From Methylobacterium sp. J-078 (GTDB lineage Bacteria; Pseudomonadota; Alphaproteobacteria; Rhizobiales; Beijerinckiaceae), in assembly GCF_022829285.1 (NCBI RefSeq), contig NZ_JAKSYI010000112.1:62001-126000 (forward strand): DNA of 64,000 nt. Reading direction: 5' to 3'. Position 1 is the stretch's first letter. Each line of letters opens with the position of its first letter. The notes below the pieces were generated by a model. That model saw only the letters and a list, made by a program, of their open reading frames with translations, made no database searches and had not been told where the DNA came from. Shown here one piece after another: positions 1-8,125 of the stretch. Made by a program: the position numbers and the translations under genes.

Positions 1-48
1 CGGCTCTCGCCGAACCCGTCCCCCGTGACGGCGGAGTTCGAGGCATGA
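1..48 (+). CDS. possible 3' end of an upstream gene (partial)
   Basis: Frame 1 is open from the window edge and ends at a TGA (46-48) that overlaps the ATG of the next gene as ATGA. Such a 4-base overlap is typical of translationally coupled operon genes, so this is probably the last 15 codons of a gene cut by the window edge. The visible tail is too short to identify. A TGA in another frame (26-28) is the alternative end. Partners such as a ferredoxin or an oxygenase are common beside the flavoprotein that follows, but nothing here proves it. Confidence 0.3.
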   Translation, partial: RLSPNPSPVTAEFEA

Positions 49-1286
49 GCGACGCCGGCATCGTCATCGTGGGGGCCGGCCAGGCCGGCTTCCAGGCCGC
101 AGCGTCCCTGCGCGAGGCGGGCCATGTCGGATCTCTCACCCTGGTGGGCGACGAGGGCTTGCCCTATCAGCGCCCGCCCCTGTCGAAGGCCTATCTGGCG
201 GGCAAGACCGATGCGGCCGGCCTGTCCCTGCGCCCGGCCTCCTACTTCGCCGAGCACCGCATCGCCCATCGGGCGGAAGTCGCCGCGACCGGGATCGACC
301 GCGCGGCGCGGCGCGTGGCGCTGAGCGACGGCGGCGACCTCGCCTACGACCACCTCGTGCTGGCCACGGGCGCCCGCAACCGGGTCCTGCCGGTACCGGG
401 GGCCGATCTTGCCGGCGTGCACCAGTTGCGCTCGCTCGCCGATGCGGATGCCATCAAGGCCGACCTCGCCGCAGCCCGGTCCGTCGCCATCGTGGGGGCC
501 GGGTTCATCGGGCTCGAATTCGCCGGGATCTGCGCCGGGCGCGGCCCCGCCGTGACGGTGATCGAGGCCGCCTGCCGGCCGATGGCCCGGGCCGTCTCGG
601 CACGGACCGCCGACTTCTTCACCGCCGCGCACGAGCGGGCGGGCACGCGTTTCCTGTTCGGCGCGGGCGTGGCGGGTCTTGAGGGCGCGGACGGCGGGGT
701 CGCTGCGGTCCGGCTCGCGGACGGAACGCGGGTCGCCGCCGACCTCGTCCTCGTCGGCATCGGCGTGGTGGCGAACCAGGAACTGGCCGAGGCGGCCGGC
801 CTGACGGTCGGCGACGGCATTCATACGGACGCGTTCCTCACCACCTCCGACCCGGCCATCTCGGCCATCGGCGACTGCGCGCGCGTGCCGAACCGGTTCG
901 CGCAAGGGGAGCCCGTCCGCATCGAGTCGGTGCAGAACGCCGTCGACCAGGGCCGCTGCCTCGCCGCGCGGCTGACCGGGCGCCCGGCCGCCTACGCGGC
1001 GGTCCCGTGGTTCTGGAGCGACCAGGGCCCGCACAAGCTCCAGATCGCCGGCCTGACACGCCCGGACGATGCCAGCGTCGTGCGCCCGTCAGAGACCGGG
1101 CTCACCGTGTTCCGCTTTCGCGACGGAGCCTTGAGCGGCGTCGAGACGGTGGACCGCCCCGCCGATCACATGGCGGCCCGGCGCATCCTCGATGCCGGTC
1201 TCGGCTTGACGCTCGAGGCGGCGGCGGACCCCGCCCACGACCTTAGGGCGCTTGCCAAGTCCGTCCCGAGCGGGGTCCGTGCTTAG
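45..1286 (+). CDS. FAD-dependent ferredoxin/putidaredoxin reductase-type oxidoreductase
   Basis: This 413-residue flavoprotein probably moves electrons from NAD(P)H to a small ferredoxin that serves an oxygenase or P450. It has two Rossmann dinucleotide motifs, GAGQAG at residues 10-15 for FAD and GAGFIGLE near 151-158 for NAD(P)H. The second FAD motif AIGDCA lies near residue 276, and a C-terminal reductase domain follows. Length and order match rhodocoxin and putidaredoxin reductases of about 400 residues. The ATG overlaps a possible upstream stop, which suggests an operon entering from the left. Its stop overlaps the stop of the convergent gene at 1283-1621. The physiological partner is not visible; the P450 at 10491-11909 is too far away to assume a link. 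Confidence 0.85.
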   Translation: MSDAGIVIVGAGQAGFQAAASLREAGHVGSLTLVGDEGLPYQRPPLSKAYLAGKTDAAGLSLRPASYFAEHRIAHRAEVAATGIDRAARRVALSDGGDLAYDHLVLATGARNRVLPVPGADLAGVHQLRSLADADAIKADLAAARSVAIVGAGFIGLEFAGICAGRGPAVTVIEAACRPMARAVSARTADFFTAAHERAGTRFLFGAGVAGLEGADGGVAAVRLADGTRVAADLVLVGIGVVANQELAEAAGLTVGDGIHTDAFLTTSDPAISAIGDCARVPNRFAQGEPVRIESVQNAVDQGRCLAARLTGRPAAYAAVPWFWSDQGPHKLQIAGLTRPDDASVVRPSETGLTVFRFRDGALSGVETVDRPADHMAARRILDAGLGLTLEAAADPAHDLRALAKSVPSGVRA

Positions 1287-1621
1287 CGGTCGTTCTCGGT
1301 GTTGAGGTCGCCGAGCCGGGTGCCCTCGCCCTGGCCCTGGCGGCTGAGGCGCACGCCGGATTCGCCGCCGGCGTCGCTGAAGACGACGCCGTTTGCCATC
1401 AGCGTGCTGCGCAGAACCTCGATCTGGCCCGAGCCCGGCACGCTGCCGCCGGATTCGAAATCCCGCACGAAGGCCTCGCCGAGGCCGAGCCGGCCGGCGA
1501 GATCCGCCTCGGACCAGTTCAGCAGGGCCCGCGCCGCCCGCGACTGCGCCGGGCTGATGGTGTTCGGCCCCAGGCCATCCGGCTGCAGGCCGCTCGCGGC
1601 TGCCTCGTCCGATCCCGCCAC
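1283..1621 (-). CDS. small XRE-type helix-turn-helix protein
   Basis: The 112-residue product carries one helix-turn-helix of the XRE kind at about residues 20-60 (segments such as ALLNWSEADLAGRLGL and VRDFESGG), followed by a short tail containing a GVVF strand. This architecture is common in alphaproteobacterial one-domain regulators of unknown target. I chose the GTG at 1621 because GAGGAG sits about 8 bases upstream. The open frame runs far further upstream, but that part reads as low-complexity shadow translation. The gene is convergent with the flavoprotein and their stop codons overlap. It is divergent from the META-domain gene, so it might act in the shared 312-base gap; that is inference. 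Confidence 0.7.
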   Translation of the reverse strand: MAGSDEAAASGLQPDGLGPNTISPAQSRAARALLNWSEADLAGRLGLGEAFVRDFESGGSVPGSGQIEVLRSTLMANGVVFSDAGGESGVRLSRQGQGEGTRLGDLNTENDR

Positions 1622-1933
1622 CCTGATTCTCCTCGCAACCGTTCCGTCGATACGGGCGGACAACGGCAGGCGAAGGCGATCGTTCACAAAAACCCGCCTC
1701 GGAACGCGCTTTGCGGGGGATCGGCCACCGCACGGCGTAAATCCGGCCTCACGGCGTCTTGACCATATTTGTGCTGGAATCTTATCCGAAGGGGCGCAAC
1801 GGACACCCCGAGGATGAGTTTCGCGCGCGTGAGCGCCGGCGGCCCTTCGGATCGGGGAGACCACGATCGCGGCGCTCGACGCGGCGCGACGCTGAGGTTT
1901 GCACGGACCGGACCTGAGGAGGGGAGCCAGACG
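1622..1933. other. 312-base divergent intergenic region
   Basis: This gap separates the HTH gene (minus) from the META-domain gene (plus). I see no convincing gene in it. Its middle is visibly richer in A+T than the flanks and contains one promoter-like pair, listed separately. The small HTH protein could be autoregulatory here, but I find no clear palindrome. Confidence 0.5.
1759..1787 (+). promoter_or_regulatory. candidate sigma-70-type promoter for the META-domain gene
   Basis: TTGACC (1759-1764) and TTATCC (1782-1787) are separated by 17 bases in the most A+T-rich part of the gap. Transcription would begin near 1795 and leave a leader of about 140 bases before the start codon at 1934. 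This rests on pattern matching only. Confidence 0.3.
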
Positions 1934-2431
1934 ATGAGAGCGATCCAGATCGCCGTGGTGGCCGGCGCCATCGCGGCCGGAGCGATGAGCACGGCAGCGA
2001 ACGCGCAGATGGGCGGCAACGTCACGGGTTTCGGCCGCGACGCCCGCGAGAAGCCCGAGAAGAAGCAGTACGTTCCGGCCGCCAAGGCCCAGGAAAAGAT
2101 CTTCCCCCTCGACGCGACCTGGACCGCCGTCAGCCTGAACGGCAAGCCGTTCGGCGGCAACGACCGTCCAAGCTTCATGGTCGACAAGCAGTACCGCGCC
2201 CGCGGTTACGGCGGCTGCAACACCTTCGCGGCCACCGCCTTCCCGTTGCGCGAGCAGCACCTCGCCGTGGGCCCCCTCGCCCTCACGAAGAAGCCTTGCG
2301 ACAAGGGCCTCGGCGCCTCCGAGCAGGATTTCTTCATCGCCCTGCGCACCGCCGCCCAGTGGGACCTCGTCGGCTCGCAGCTGGTGATCAAGAGCCAGAA
2401 GGGCGAGTTGCGCTTCGAGCGTGCGCTCTGA
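1934..2431 (+). CDS. secreted META-domain (HslJ-like) protein
   Basis: The 165-residue product starts with a typical Sec signal peptide (hydrophobic stretch about residues 6-22, cleavage likely after ANA near 24). A META/HslJ domain follows at about residues 55-163. Its diagnostic features are the opening segment on a W-T-A-V-S-L-N-G pattern and the GGCNTF core. META proteins sit in the periplasm or on the outer membrane and are linked to stress or drug tolerance such as novobiocin resistance in E. coli HslJ; the exact role here is unknown. An ATG at 1934 with AGGAGGGGAG about 8 bases upstream fits better than the longer frame, whose extra N-terminus looks untranslated. Confidence 0.8.
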   Translation: MRAIQIAVVAGAIAAGAMSTAANAQMGGNVTGFGRDAREKPEKKQYVPAAKAQEKIFPLDATWTAVSLNGKPFGGNDRPSFMVDKQYRARGYGGCNTFAATAFPLREQHLAVGPLALTKKPCDKGLGASEQDFFIALRTAAQWDLVGSQLVIKSQKGELRFERAL

Positions 2432-2564
2432 GGCGTTGCGTGCGACGGCTTTAAGCCTTCGTTGACGACGATCCGCGCCGGGACCGGCCGGTTTACGACC
2501 TGTTCAAGCCCCTCGGCGCCCTCTGGCCCCATGATCTGCCGTCCCGGCAGGCGTGGGGAGCGCG

Positions 2565-2738
2565 ATGGGCACGAGGCTGGAATGGACCACCGGCAGCAAC
2601 GGCCTGCGGCGCGGCGTCCGTGAGGCGACGCGCTACACTTGCCCGCCGAGCCTGCACGCGGCCGCCATGATGATCGCCGCCGCCAGCCCCGTGGTCGCCA
2701 CCATGATCGTGCTCTGCGCGGCGCTGCTCACCGCATGA
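2565..2738 (+). CDS. small hypothetical membrane protein
   Basis: A 57-codon frame starts at ATG 2565, preceded by GGGGAG. The first 30 residues are polar, and the last 25 or so form one hydrophobic helix rich in Ala, Met, Ile and Val. A GTG four codons upstream is an alternative start. I recognise no family. The membrane helix and ribosome binding site favour a real gene, but the size leaves chance possible. Confidence 0.4.
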   Translation: MGTRLEWTTGSNGLRRGVREATRYTCPPSLHAAAMMIAAASPVVATMIVLCAALLTA

Positions 2739-2978
2739 TGGGCACACCGGGGGAACTCAAGAACAAATTTCTCTGCTTGTCCTGATCTGCGATAGGGACA
2801 TTCTCCGCAGCAAAAAATCCCTCGCAGACAGAGAAGATTTGCCTTTGACGGCGGGACTTTGTCGATTGCCTCGACAGTACCGACGCGATATCTCCCGGCC
2901 CTGCATTCGCCACGCGAAACCCGGCTCCGCAGCGAGCCGGCGCCCGCGCGAAACGCTCACGCCGACGAGGAGATCCCG

Positions 2979-3956
<978 letters not shown>

Positions 3957-4035
3957 ATTCGAAGATCTTCGGGCCACGCCCCGGAGGCCTTCGCGAAAAC
4001 CCAGGCTTTCGAGCCCCCGCCCGGAAGCCGCCATC

Positions 4036-5292
4036 GTGTCCACCGCCTTCTACAGCCTGCGCCGCTGGGGTCGCCGCCCGTTCATCCGGGTCGCGGCCTT
4101 CAGCGTCGGCGGGGTAGTCGCCGCCCTGGCCTCGGCAGTGTTCGCGCCGATGATCCCCCTGGAACTCGGCGCCTCGATCGGGTCCGACGCCGTCGACCAG
4201 ATCCTGTCGGTGCTCGCAACCAGCATGCTGCCGGTTGCGACCTTCTCGCTCTCCACCATCGTGCAGGCCTATGGCGGCGCCACCAGCACCGTGACGCCCC
4301 GCGCGGTGACCTTGCTGATGCAGGACACCCGCGCACAGACGGCGGTGGCGAGTTTCATCGGCGCCTTCGTCTACAGCGTCGTCGGGCTGATCGCCCTGAA
4401 GACGCATTTCTACGGAAGCCAGGGCCGGGTCATCCTGTTCGGCATCACGCTCCTCGTACTCATCAGCGTGGTGGCGACCCTGGTCCGCTGGATCGACACC
4501 CTGTCCCATCTCGGGCGGGTCGGTGAGACGATCGACGCCATCGAGGCCGCCGCCAGCGACGCCGTGCGACGGCGCGCCGAGGCGCCCTATCTCGGTGGCC
4601 TGCCCTGGCAGCCGGCTCCGCCCGGCGCGATCCGGCTCACCGCCCGGGCGACGGGCTATCTCCAGCACGTGGATGCCAAAGGCCTCGACGCCCTGGCCGA
4701 ACGACACGGCGTGACCCTGCATCTGGCCGTGCTACCGGGCGCCTTCGTCCATCCCGGCCGGCTCCTGGTGGAGATTGACGGGGCGGCCGACGAGGCCCTG
4801 CGCAGCCGGATTGCCGAGGCCTTCGTCATTGGCAACCGGCGCGCCTTCGACGACGACCCGCGTTTCGGGATCATCGTCCTCACGGAGGTGGCGCAGCGGG
4901 CGCTCTCCACAAGCATCAACGATCCCGGCACGGCGATCGACGTCATCGGCACCCTGGTCCGGGTGCTCGCCCTCTGGGACGAGCGTCGCGCGGCCGCCCC
5001 CGAGGCCCGGATCCATCCGCGCCTGCGGGTGCCCGGCATCAGCGCCGCCGAACTGTTCGAGGATGCGTTCGGCCCCATCGCCCGGGACGGCGCCCCGACC
5101 CTGCTGGTGGGCTTGCGCGTCCAGAAGGCGCTCGCCGCCATGCACGATCTGGGCGGCGCGGAGTTCCAGGCCGCCGCCCGTGTCCAGGCCGATCTCGCGC
5201 TTCTGCGGGCCGAGGCGGCCCTGTCGCTGCCGGCGGATCGCGAAGCGCTTCGCGCCGCCCATGCGCGGGTCGGGCGGGCGGAGGCAGCCTGA
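4036..5292 (+). CDS. DUF2254 family membrane protein
   Basis: The 418-residue product matches the DUF2254 layout: about four membrane helices in the first 165 residues (roughly 18-42, 58-82, 108-130, 137-160), then a long soluble domain. Its function is unknown; the family is widespread in soil and phyllosphere bacteria. The GTG at 4036 is used as start because the first residues lead directly into the first helix; no strong ribosome binding site is visible. Three tiny hydrophilic genes follow on the same strand with short gaps (52, 2 and 4 bases), suggesting a single transcript. Confidence 0.75.
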   Translation: MSTAFYSLRRWGRRPFIRVAAFSVGGVVAALASAVFAPMIPLELGASIGSDAVDQILSVLATSMLPVATFSLSTIVQAYGGATSTVTPRAVTLLMQDTRAQTAVASFIGAFVYSVVGLIALKTHFYGSQGRVILFGITLLVLISVVATLVRWIDTLSHLGRVGETIDAIEAAASDAVRRRAEAPYLGGLPWQPAPPGAIRLTARATGYLQHVDAKGLDALAERHGVTLHLAVLPGAFVHPGRLLVEIDGAADEALRSRIAEAFVIGNRRAFDDDPRFGIIVLTEVAQRALSTSINDPGTAIDVIGTLVRVLALWDERRAAAPEARIHPRLRVPGISAAELFEDAFGPIARDGAPTLLVGLRVQKALAAMHDLGGAEFQAAARVQADLALLRAEAALSLPADREALRAAHARVGRAEAA

Positions 5293-5344
5293 AGGCAACC
5301 TCGGCACGCGCGGACGGTTGAGCCTCCAAGATCAGGAGGACATC

Positions 5345-5524
5345 ATGACGGATACGCCGCGCGAGACATCCCCGCCCGAAGCCACTGGCACCGAGACGCC
5401 CGGACCGGACAAGGTCCGCGAGATCGGCCAAGCGGCCCGGAAGGCGGAAGCGGAAACCTCCGGCGACGCCCGCGAGGCAATCGACCGCGCCACCGCGCCC
5501 AACGGCCAGGCTGCGGGGGAATAG
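5345..5524 (+). CDS. tiny acidic hydrophilic protein (59 aa)
   Basis: The product is rich in Thr, Glu, Pro, Ala and Gly and has no hydrophobic segment, so it is probably intrinsically disordered. A helical stretch around KVREIGQAARKAEAE (about 22-38) may be the only structured part. ATG 5345 is preceded by AGGAGGACATC, a strong ribosome binding site, which supports a real gene. It follows the DUF2254 gene by 52 bases and precedes a second tiny gene by 2 bases. No known family is recognised. Confidence 0.6.
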   Translation: MTDTPRETSPPEATGTETPGPDKVREIGQAARKAEAETSGDAREAIDRATAPNGQAAGE

Positions 5525-5526
5525 CG

Positions 5527-5778
5527 ATGCCGAACGACCACATCCCCATCGTCGGCACGCGCAAGCCCGATTCCGACGTTGGCAAGCCGGGAGGCCCCGC
5601 GGCCGCCGGCGGCCAGCAATCGGCCGAGCAGGCCGCGATCACCCAGCAGGGCTCCGGCGGACAGACCGATGCGGCGCGCAACGCCGCGTGGGACGGGGCG
5701 CCGAAGGGGCGCAATCCCGCCCCCACCGGCGGCTCGTCCGACGGCCAGTCCGACCGCCCCCGTTCGCCCAAGGAGTGA
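5527..5778 (+). CDS. tiny Gly/Pro/Gln-rich hydrophilic protein (83 aa)
   Basis: The 83-residue product opens with MPNDHIPIVGTRKPDSDVGK and continues in Gly, Ala, Gln, Asp and Pro without hydrophobic segments, so it should be disordered. It starts 2 bases after the stop of the preceding tiny gene, which suggests translational coupling. A Gln-rich middle (residues 35-50) is its only feature. I do not recognise a family; such composition is seen in stress-related and desiccation-related small proteins, but that is only analogy. Confidence 0.6.
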   Translation: MPNDHIPIVGTRKPDSDVGKPGGPAAAGGQQSAEQAAITQQGSGGQTDAARNAAWDGAPKGRNPAPTGGSSDGQSDRPRSPKE

Positions 5779-5782
5779 CCCC

Positions 5783-5938
5783 ATGACGAGCCCCGACGAC
5801 AAGGAACCGAAGGACAAGCCCGCCAACACCGCGCCGGATGCGGTCAAGGACCCCAACGAGAAGACCGACGGCAAGCCCGGCGAGGGCCCGAAGGGTGGTG
5901 GGCAACCGGACGGGGAGACCGATCCGGGCGGCTCCTGA
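5783..5938 (+). CDS. tiny Lys/Asp/Pro-rich hydrophilic protein (51 aa)
   Basis: The 51-residue product consists almost wholly of Asp, Lys, Pro, Gly, Glu and Asn, with no aromatic residue or hydrophobic patch. It begins 4 bases after the previous stop, and AAGGAG at the end of the previous gene serves as its ribosome binding site. It is the third gene of a tight series behind DUF2254. The stop lies 3 bases from the stop of the convergent ada gene. No family is recognised. Confidence 0.55.
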   Translation: MTSPDDKEPKDKPANTAPDAVKDPNEKTDGKPGEGPKGGGQPDGETDPGGS

Positions 5939-5941
5939 GGG

Positions 5942-7048
5942 TCAGCCTTCCGTCGGCGCGCCCTTCTCGCGGTCGAGGAGGGCGCGCTTGCGCGCGACGC
6001 CCCAGCGATAGTCGGAGAGCGCACCGTCCGAGCGCACCACCCGATGGCAGGGGATCGCCACCGCCAGACGGTTGGCCCCGCAGGCGAGAGCCACGGCGCG
6101 CACGGCGGCGGGCTCGCCGATGGCCCGGGCCACCTCCGCATAGGTCGCCGTCGTGCCGACCGGAATCGCCCGGAGCGCCGTCCATACCCGCTGCTGGAAC
6201 GCCGTCCCGCCGATATCGAGGGGCAAGTCGAGCCCCCGCCCCGGCGCTTCGACGAAGCCGACGATTTCCGCCATCCAGCGCGCGAAGTCCGCGTCGCCGG
6301 CCGTGAACGTGGCCCGGGGAAAGCGGTCCTGCAGATCGCGCGCCAGCGCATCCGGATCGTCGCCGAGGAGGATCGCGCAGACGCCCGCATCGGTGGCGGC
6401 GACCAGGATCGCCCCGAGGGCGGAGGCCCCGACCGCGAAGCGGATGCGGGTGCCGGCGCCGCCCCGGCGATAAGCGTCGGGTGACATGCCGAGGCGCTGC
6501 GGCGCCGTGGCGTAGAACCGGCTCGGCGCATTGTATCCAGCCGCGTAGACGGCCTCCGTGACGCTGCCCGCAGCGCCGAGGGCGGCCGCGAGGCGTTCGG
6601 CCCGGCGCGCGTCTCCGTAGGCCTTCGGCGTGATCCCGGTGACCGCGCGGAACACGCGATGGAAATGGAACGGGCTCATCCCGGCGGCCCGCGCGAGTGT
6701 GTCGAGGGCCGGCATGGTCTCGGCCCCGTCGATCCGGCGGCAGGCACGGGCGACGGCCTCGGCCTGCCGCTCGGCCCGCGACGGCTCGTCGGGGCGGCAG
6801 CGCCGGCACGGGCGGAAGCCCGCAGCCTCGGCCTCCGCGCAGCCGGCGTGGAAGCTGACATTCTCCGGCTTCGGCGACCGGGCCGCGCAGCTGGGGCGGC
6901 AATACACCCCCGTGGTCCGAACCGCGTAGACGAAGCGGCCGTCCCAGGCCGGATCGCGCGCGGCCAGGGCCGCCCATCGCTCCGCATCCTCCCGGTCCGG
7001 ACCGGGAGCGATGGCGTTCGAATGCATCTCGATCGCGACAGGCTGCAT
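5942..7048 (-). CDS. ada: bifunctional Ada: methylphosphotriester/O6-methylguanine methyltransferase and activator
   Basis: Ada repairs methylated DNA suicidally and then activates the adaptive response. The 368-residue product has all three parts: an N-terminal zinc domain with the Cys set CRPSC and CRRC (about residues 48-85), an AraC-type helix-turn-helix (about 100-190), and a C-terminal methyltransferase with active-site PCHRVV near 325-330. ATG 7048 is preceded by AGGAGA at 8 bases; an ATG 11 codons earlier is an alternative. It lies 29 bases downstream of alkA on the same strand, so the two repair genes are probably cotranscribed and controlled by Ada itself. Confidence 0.92.
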   Translation of the reverse strand: MQPVAIEMHSNAIAPGPDREDAERWAALAARDPAWDGRFVYAVRTTGVYCRPSCAARSPKPENVSFHAGCAEAEAAGFRPCRRCRPDEPSRAERQAEAVARACRRIDGAETMPALDTLARAAGMSPFHFHRVFRAVTGITPKAYGDARRAERLAAALGAAGSVTEAVYAAGYNAPSRFYATAPQRLGMSPDAYRRGGAGTRIRFAVGASALGAILVAATDAGVCAILLGDDPDALARDLQDRFPRATFTAGDADFARWMAEIVGFVEAPGRGLDLPLDIGGTAFQQRVWTALRAIPVGTTATYAEVARAIGEPAAVRAVALACGANRLAVAIPCHRVVRSDGALSDYRWGVARKRALLDREKGAPTEG

Positions 7049-7077
7049 GGCGGATTCTCCTGTTCCGGTGCTCCGGT

Positions 7078-8058
7078 TCATGATTCCACCTTGGCGCCCA
7101 CCGCCGGGGCCGCGCATCCCGCTTCTTGCTCTGGAAGCGACCGCGGCCGGAATTCCGGCGGCGCCCCTCGTTCCGGGCTGCCCGCACCCCGCGCGGCGTC
7201 ATGGGCCCAGAGATGGAGGACGGCGTAGGCCCGCCACGGACGCCACGCCTGCGAGCGCGCCTCCAGCGCCCGCGCAGTGGGACGCCCGGCGGCGTCCGCG
7301 AGGGCGCGCAGCAGCCCGATATCGCCGGTGGGCAGGGCATCCGGCGCGCGCAGGGCCCGCATGGCGATGTACTGGGCCGTCCAGTCGCCGATGCCCCGAA
7401 TGGCCTTGAGGCGCGCGCTCGCCGCCGCGATGCCCTGCCCCGGCGCCATGAGATCCGGCTCGGCGAGGCTGGCGGCCGCGAGGGCCTGGATGGCGGCCCC
7501 GCGGGCGCGGGGCATGTTGAGGACGCGGGCGATGTCGGCCTCGACCAGGGCCTCGGCGGCGGGAAAGACGTGCGTGAGGCCGGGTTCGGTGCCGGGCCGG
7601 ACGAGCGGAGTGCCGAAGGCCGAGACCAGGGTCCCGGCCAGGCGGGTCGCGGCGGCGACCGAGACCTGCTGGCCGAGGATCGCCCGCACCGCGAGTTCGA
7701 AGCCGTCCCAGGCGCCCGGCACCCGGAGGCCGGGGCGCTCCCGGATGCGGGCAGCCAGGAACGGATCGCGCCCGAGGGCGCGCCCTATGGCGAGGGGATC
7801 GGCGTCGAGGTCGAAGAGACGGCCGAGGCGCGCGGCGAGATCCGGCATCGCCACGGGCAGGTCCAGCGTCGCCACAAGGGCGTCGTCCTGCGCCGGCATC
7901 ACCCGCAGGGTTCCGTGCAGGCCGCCATGCGCCACGCTCCGGGCATAGAGGCCGGGACGGGTCAGTTCCACGCCCGGAATGGCGCGGGCCGCCAGGTAGG
8001 CGTGGAGCCCGGCCCAGTCGTAGGGTGGGGTGAAGGGAAGGCGCAGATGCGTGGTCAC
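7078..8058 (-). CDS. alkA: DNA-3-methyladenine glycosylase II
   Basis: AlkA removes alkylated purines from DNA as the first step of base excision repair. The helix-hairpin-helix is seen as LKAIRGIGDWTAQYIAMRAL around residues 210-230, and the catalytic aspartate lies in PTGDIGL near 245. An N-terminal AlkA domain and ILGQQVSV also fit, and 326 residues is close to the usual length. I chose GTG 8058, which gives a start on TTHLRLPF; ATG 8094 would add 12 residues. It stands directly before ada, with 67 bases separating it from the upstream GGDEF-EAL gene. Confidence 0.9.
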   Translation of the reverse strand: MTTHLRLPFTPPYDWAGLHAYLAARAIPGVELTRPGLYARSVAHGGLHGTLRVMPAQDDALVATLDLPVAMPDLAARLGRLFDLDADPLAIGRALGRDPFLAARIRERPGLRVPGAWDGFELAVRAILGQQVSVAAATRLAGTLVSAFGTPLVRPGTEPGLTHVFPAAEALVEADIARVLNMPRARGAAIQALAAASLAEPDLMAPGQGIAAASARLKAIRGIGDWTAQYIAMRALRAPDALPTGDIGLLRALADAAGRPTARALEARSQAWRPWRAYAVLHLWAHDAARGAGSPERGAPPEFRPRSLPEQEAGCAAPAVGAKVES

Positions 8059-8125
8059 GGCTCGATGCCCGGCTCGGGCCCGATCATCGCACATCCGGTC
8101 CAGGCGCGGCACCCGCGGGCCCGCG

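Noticed and set aside
3960..3971. 12-base palindrome after cysK as a terminator
   Set aside because: It lacks a T-tract and a loop, and it contains a common restriction-type palindrome; kept only as a remark.
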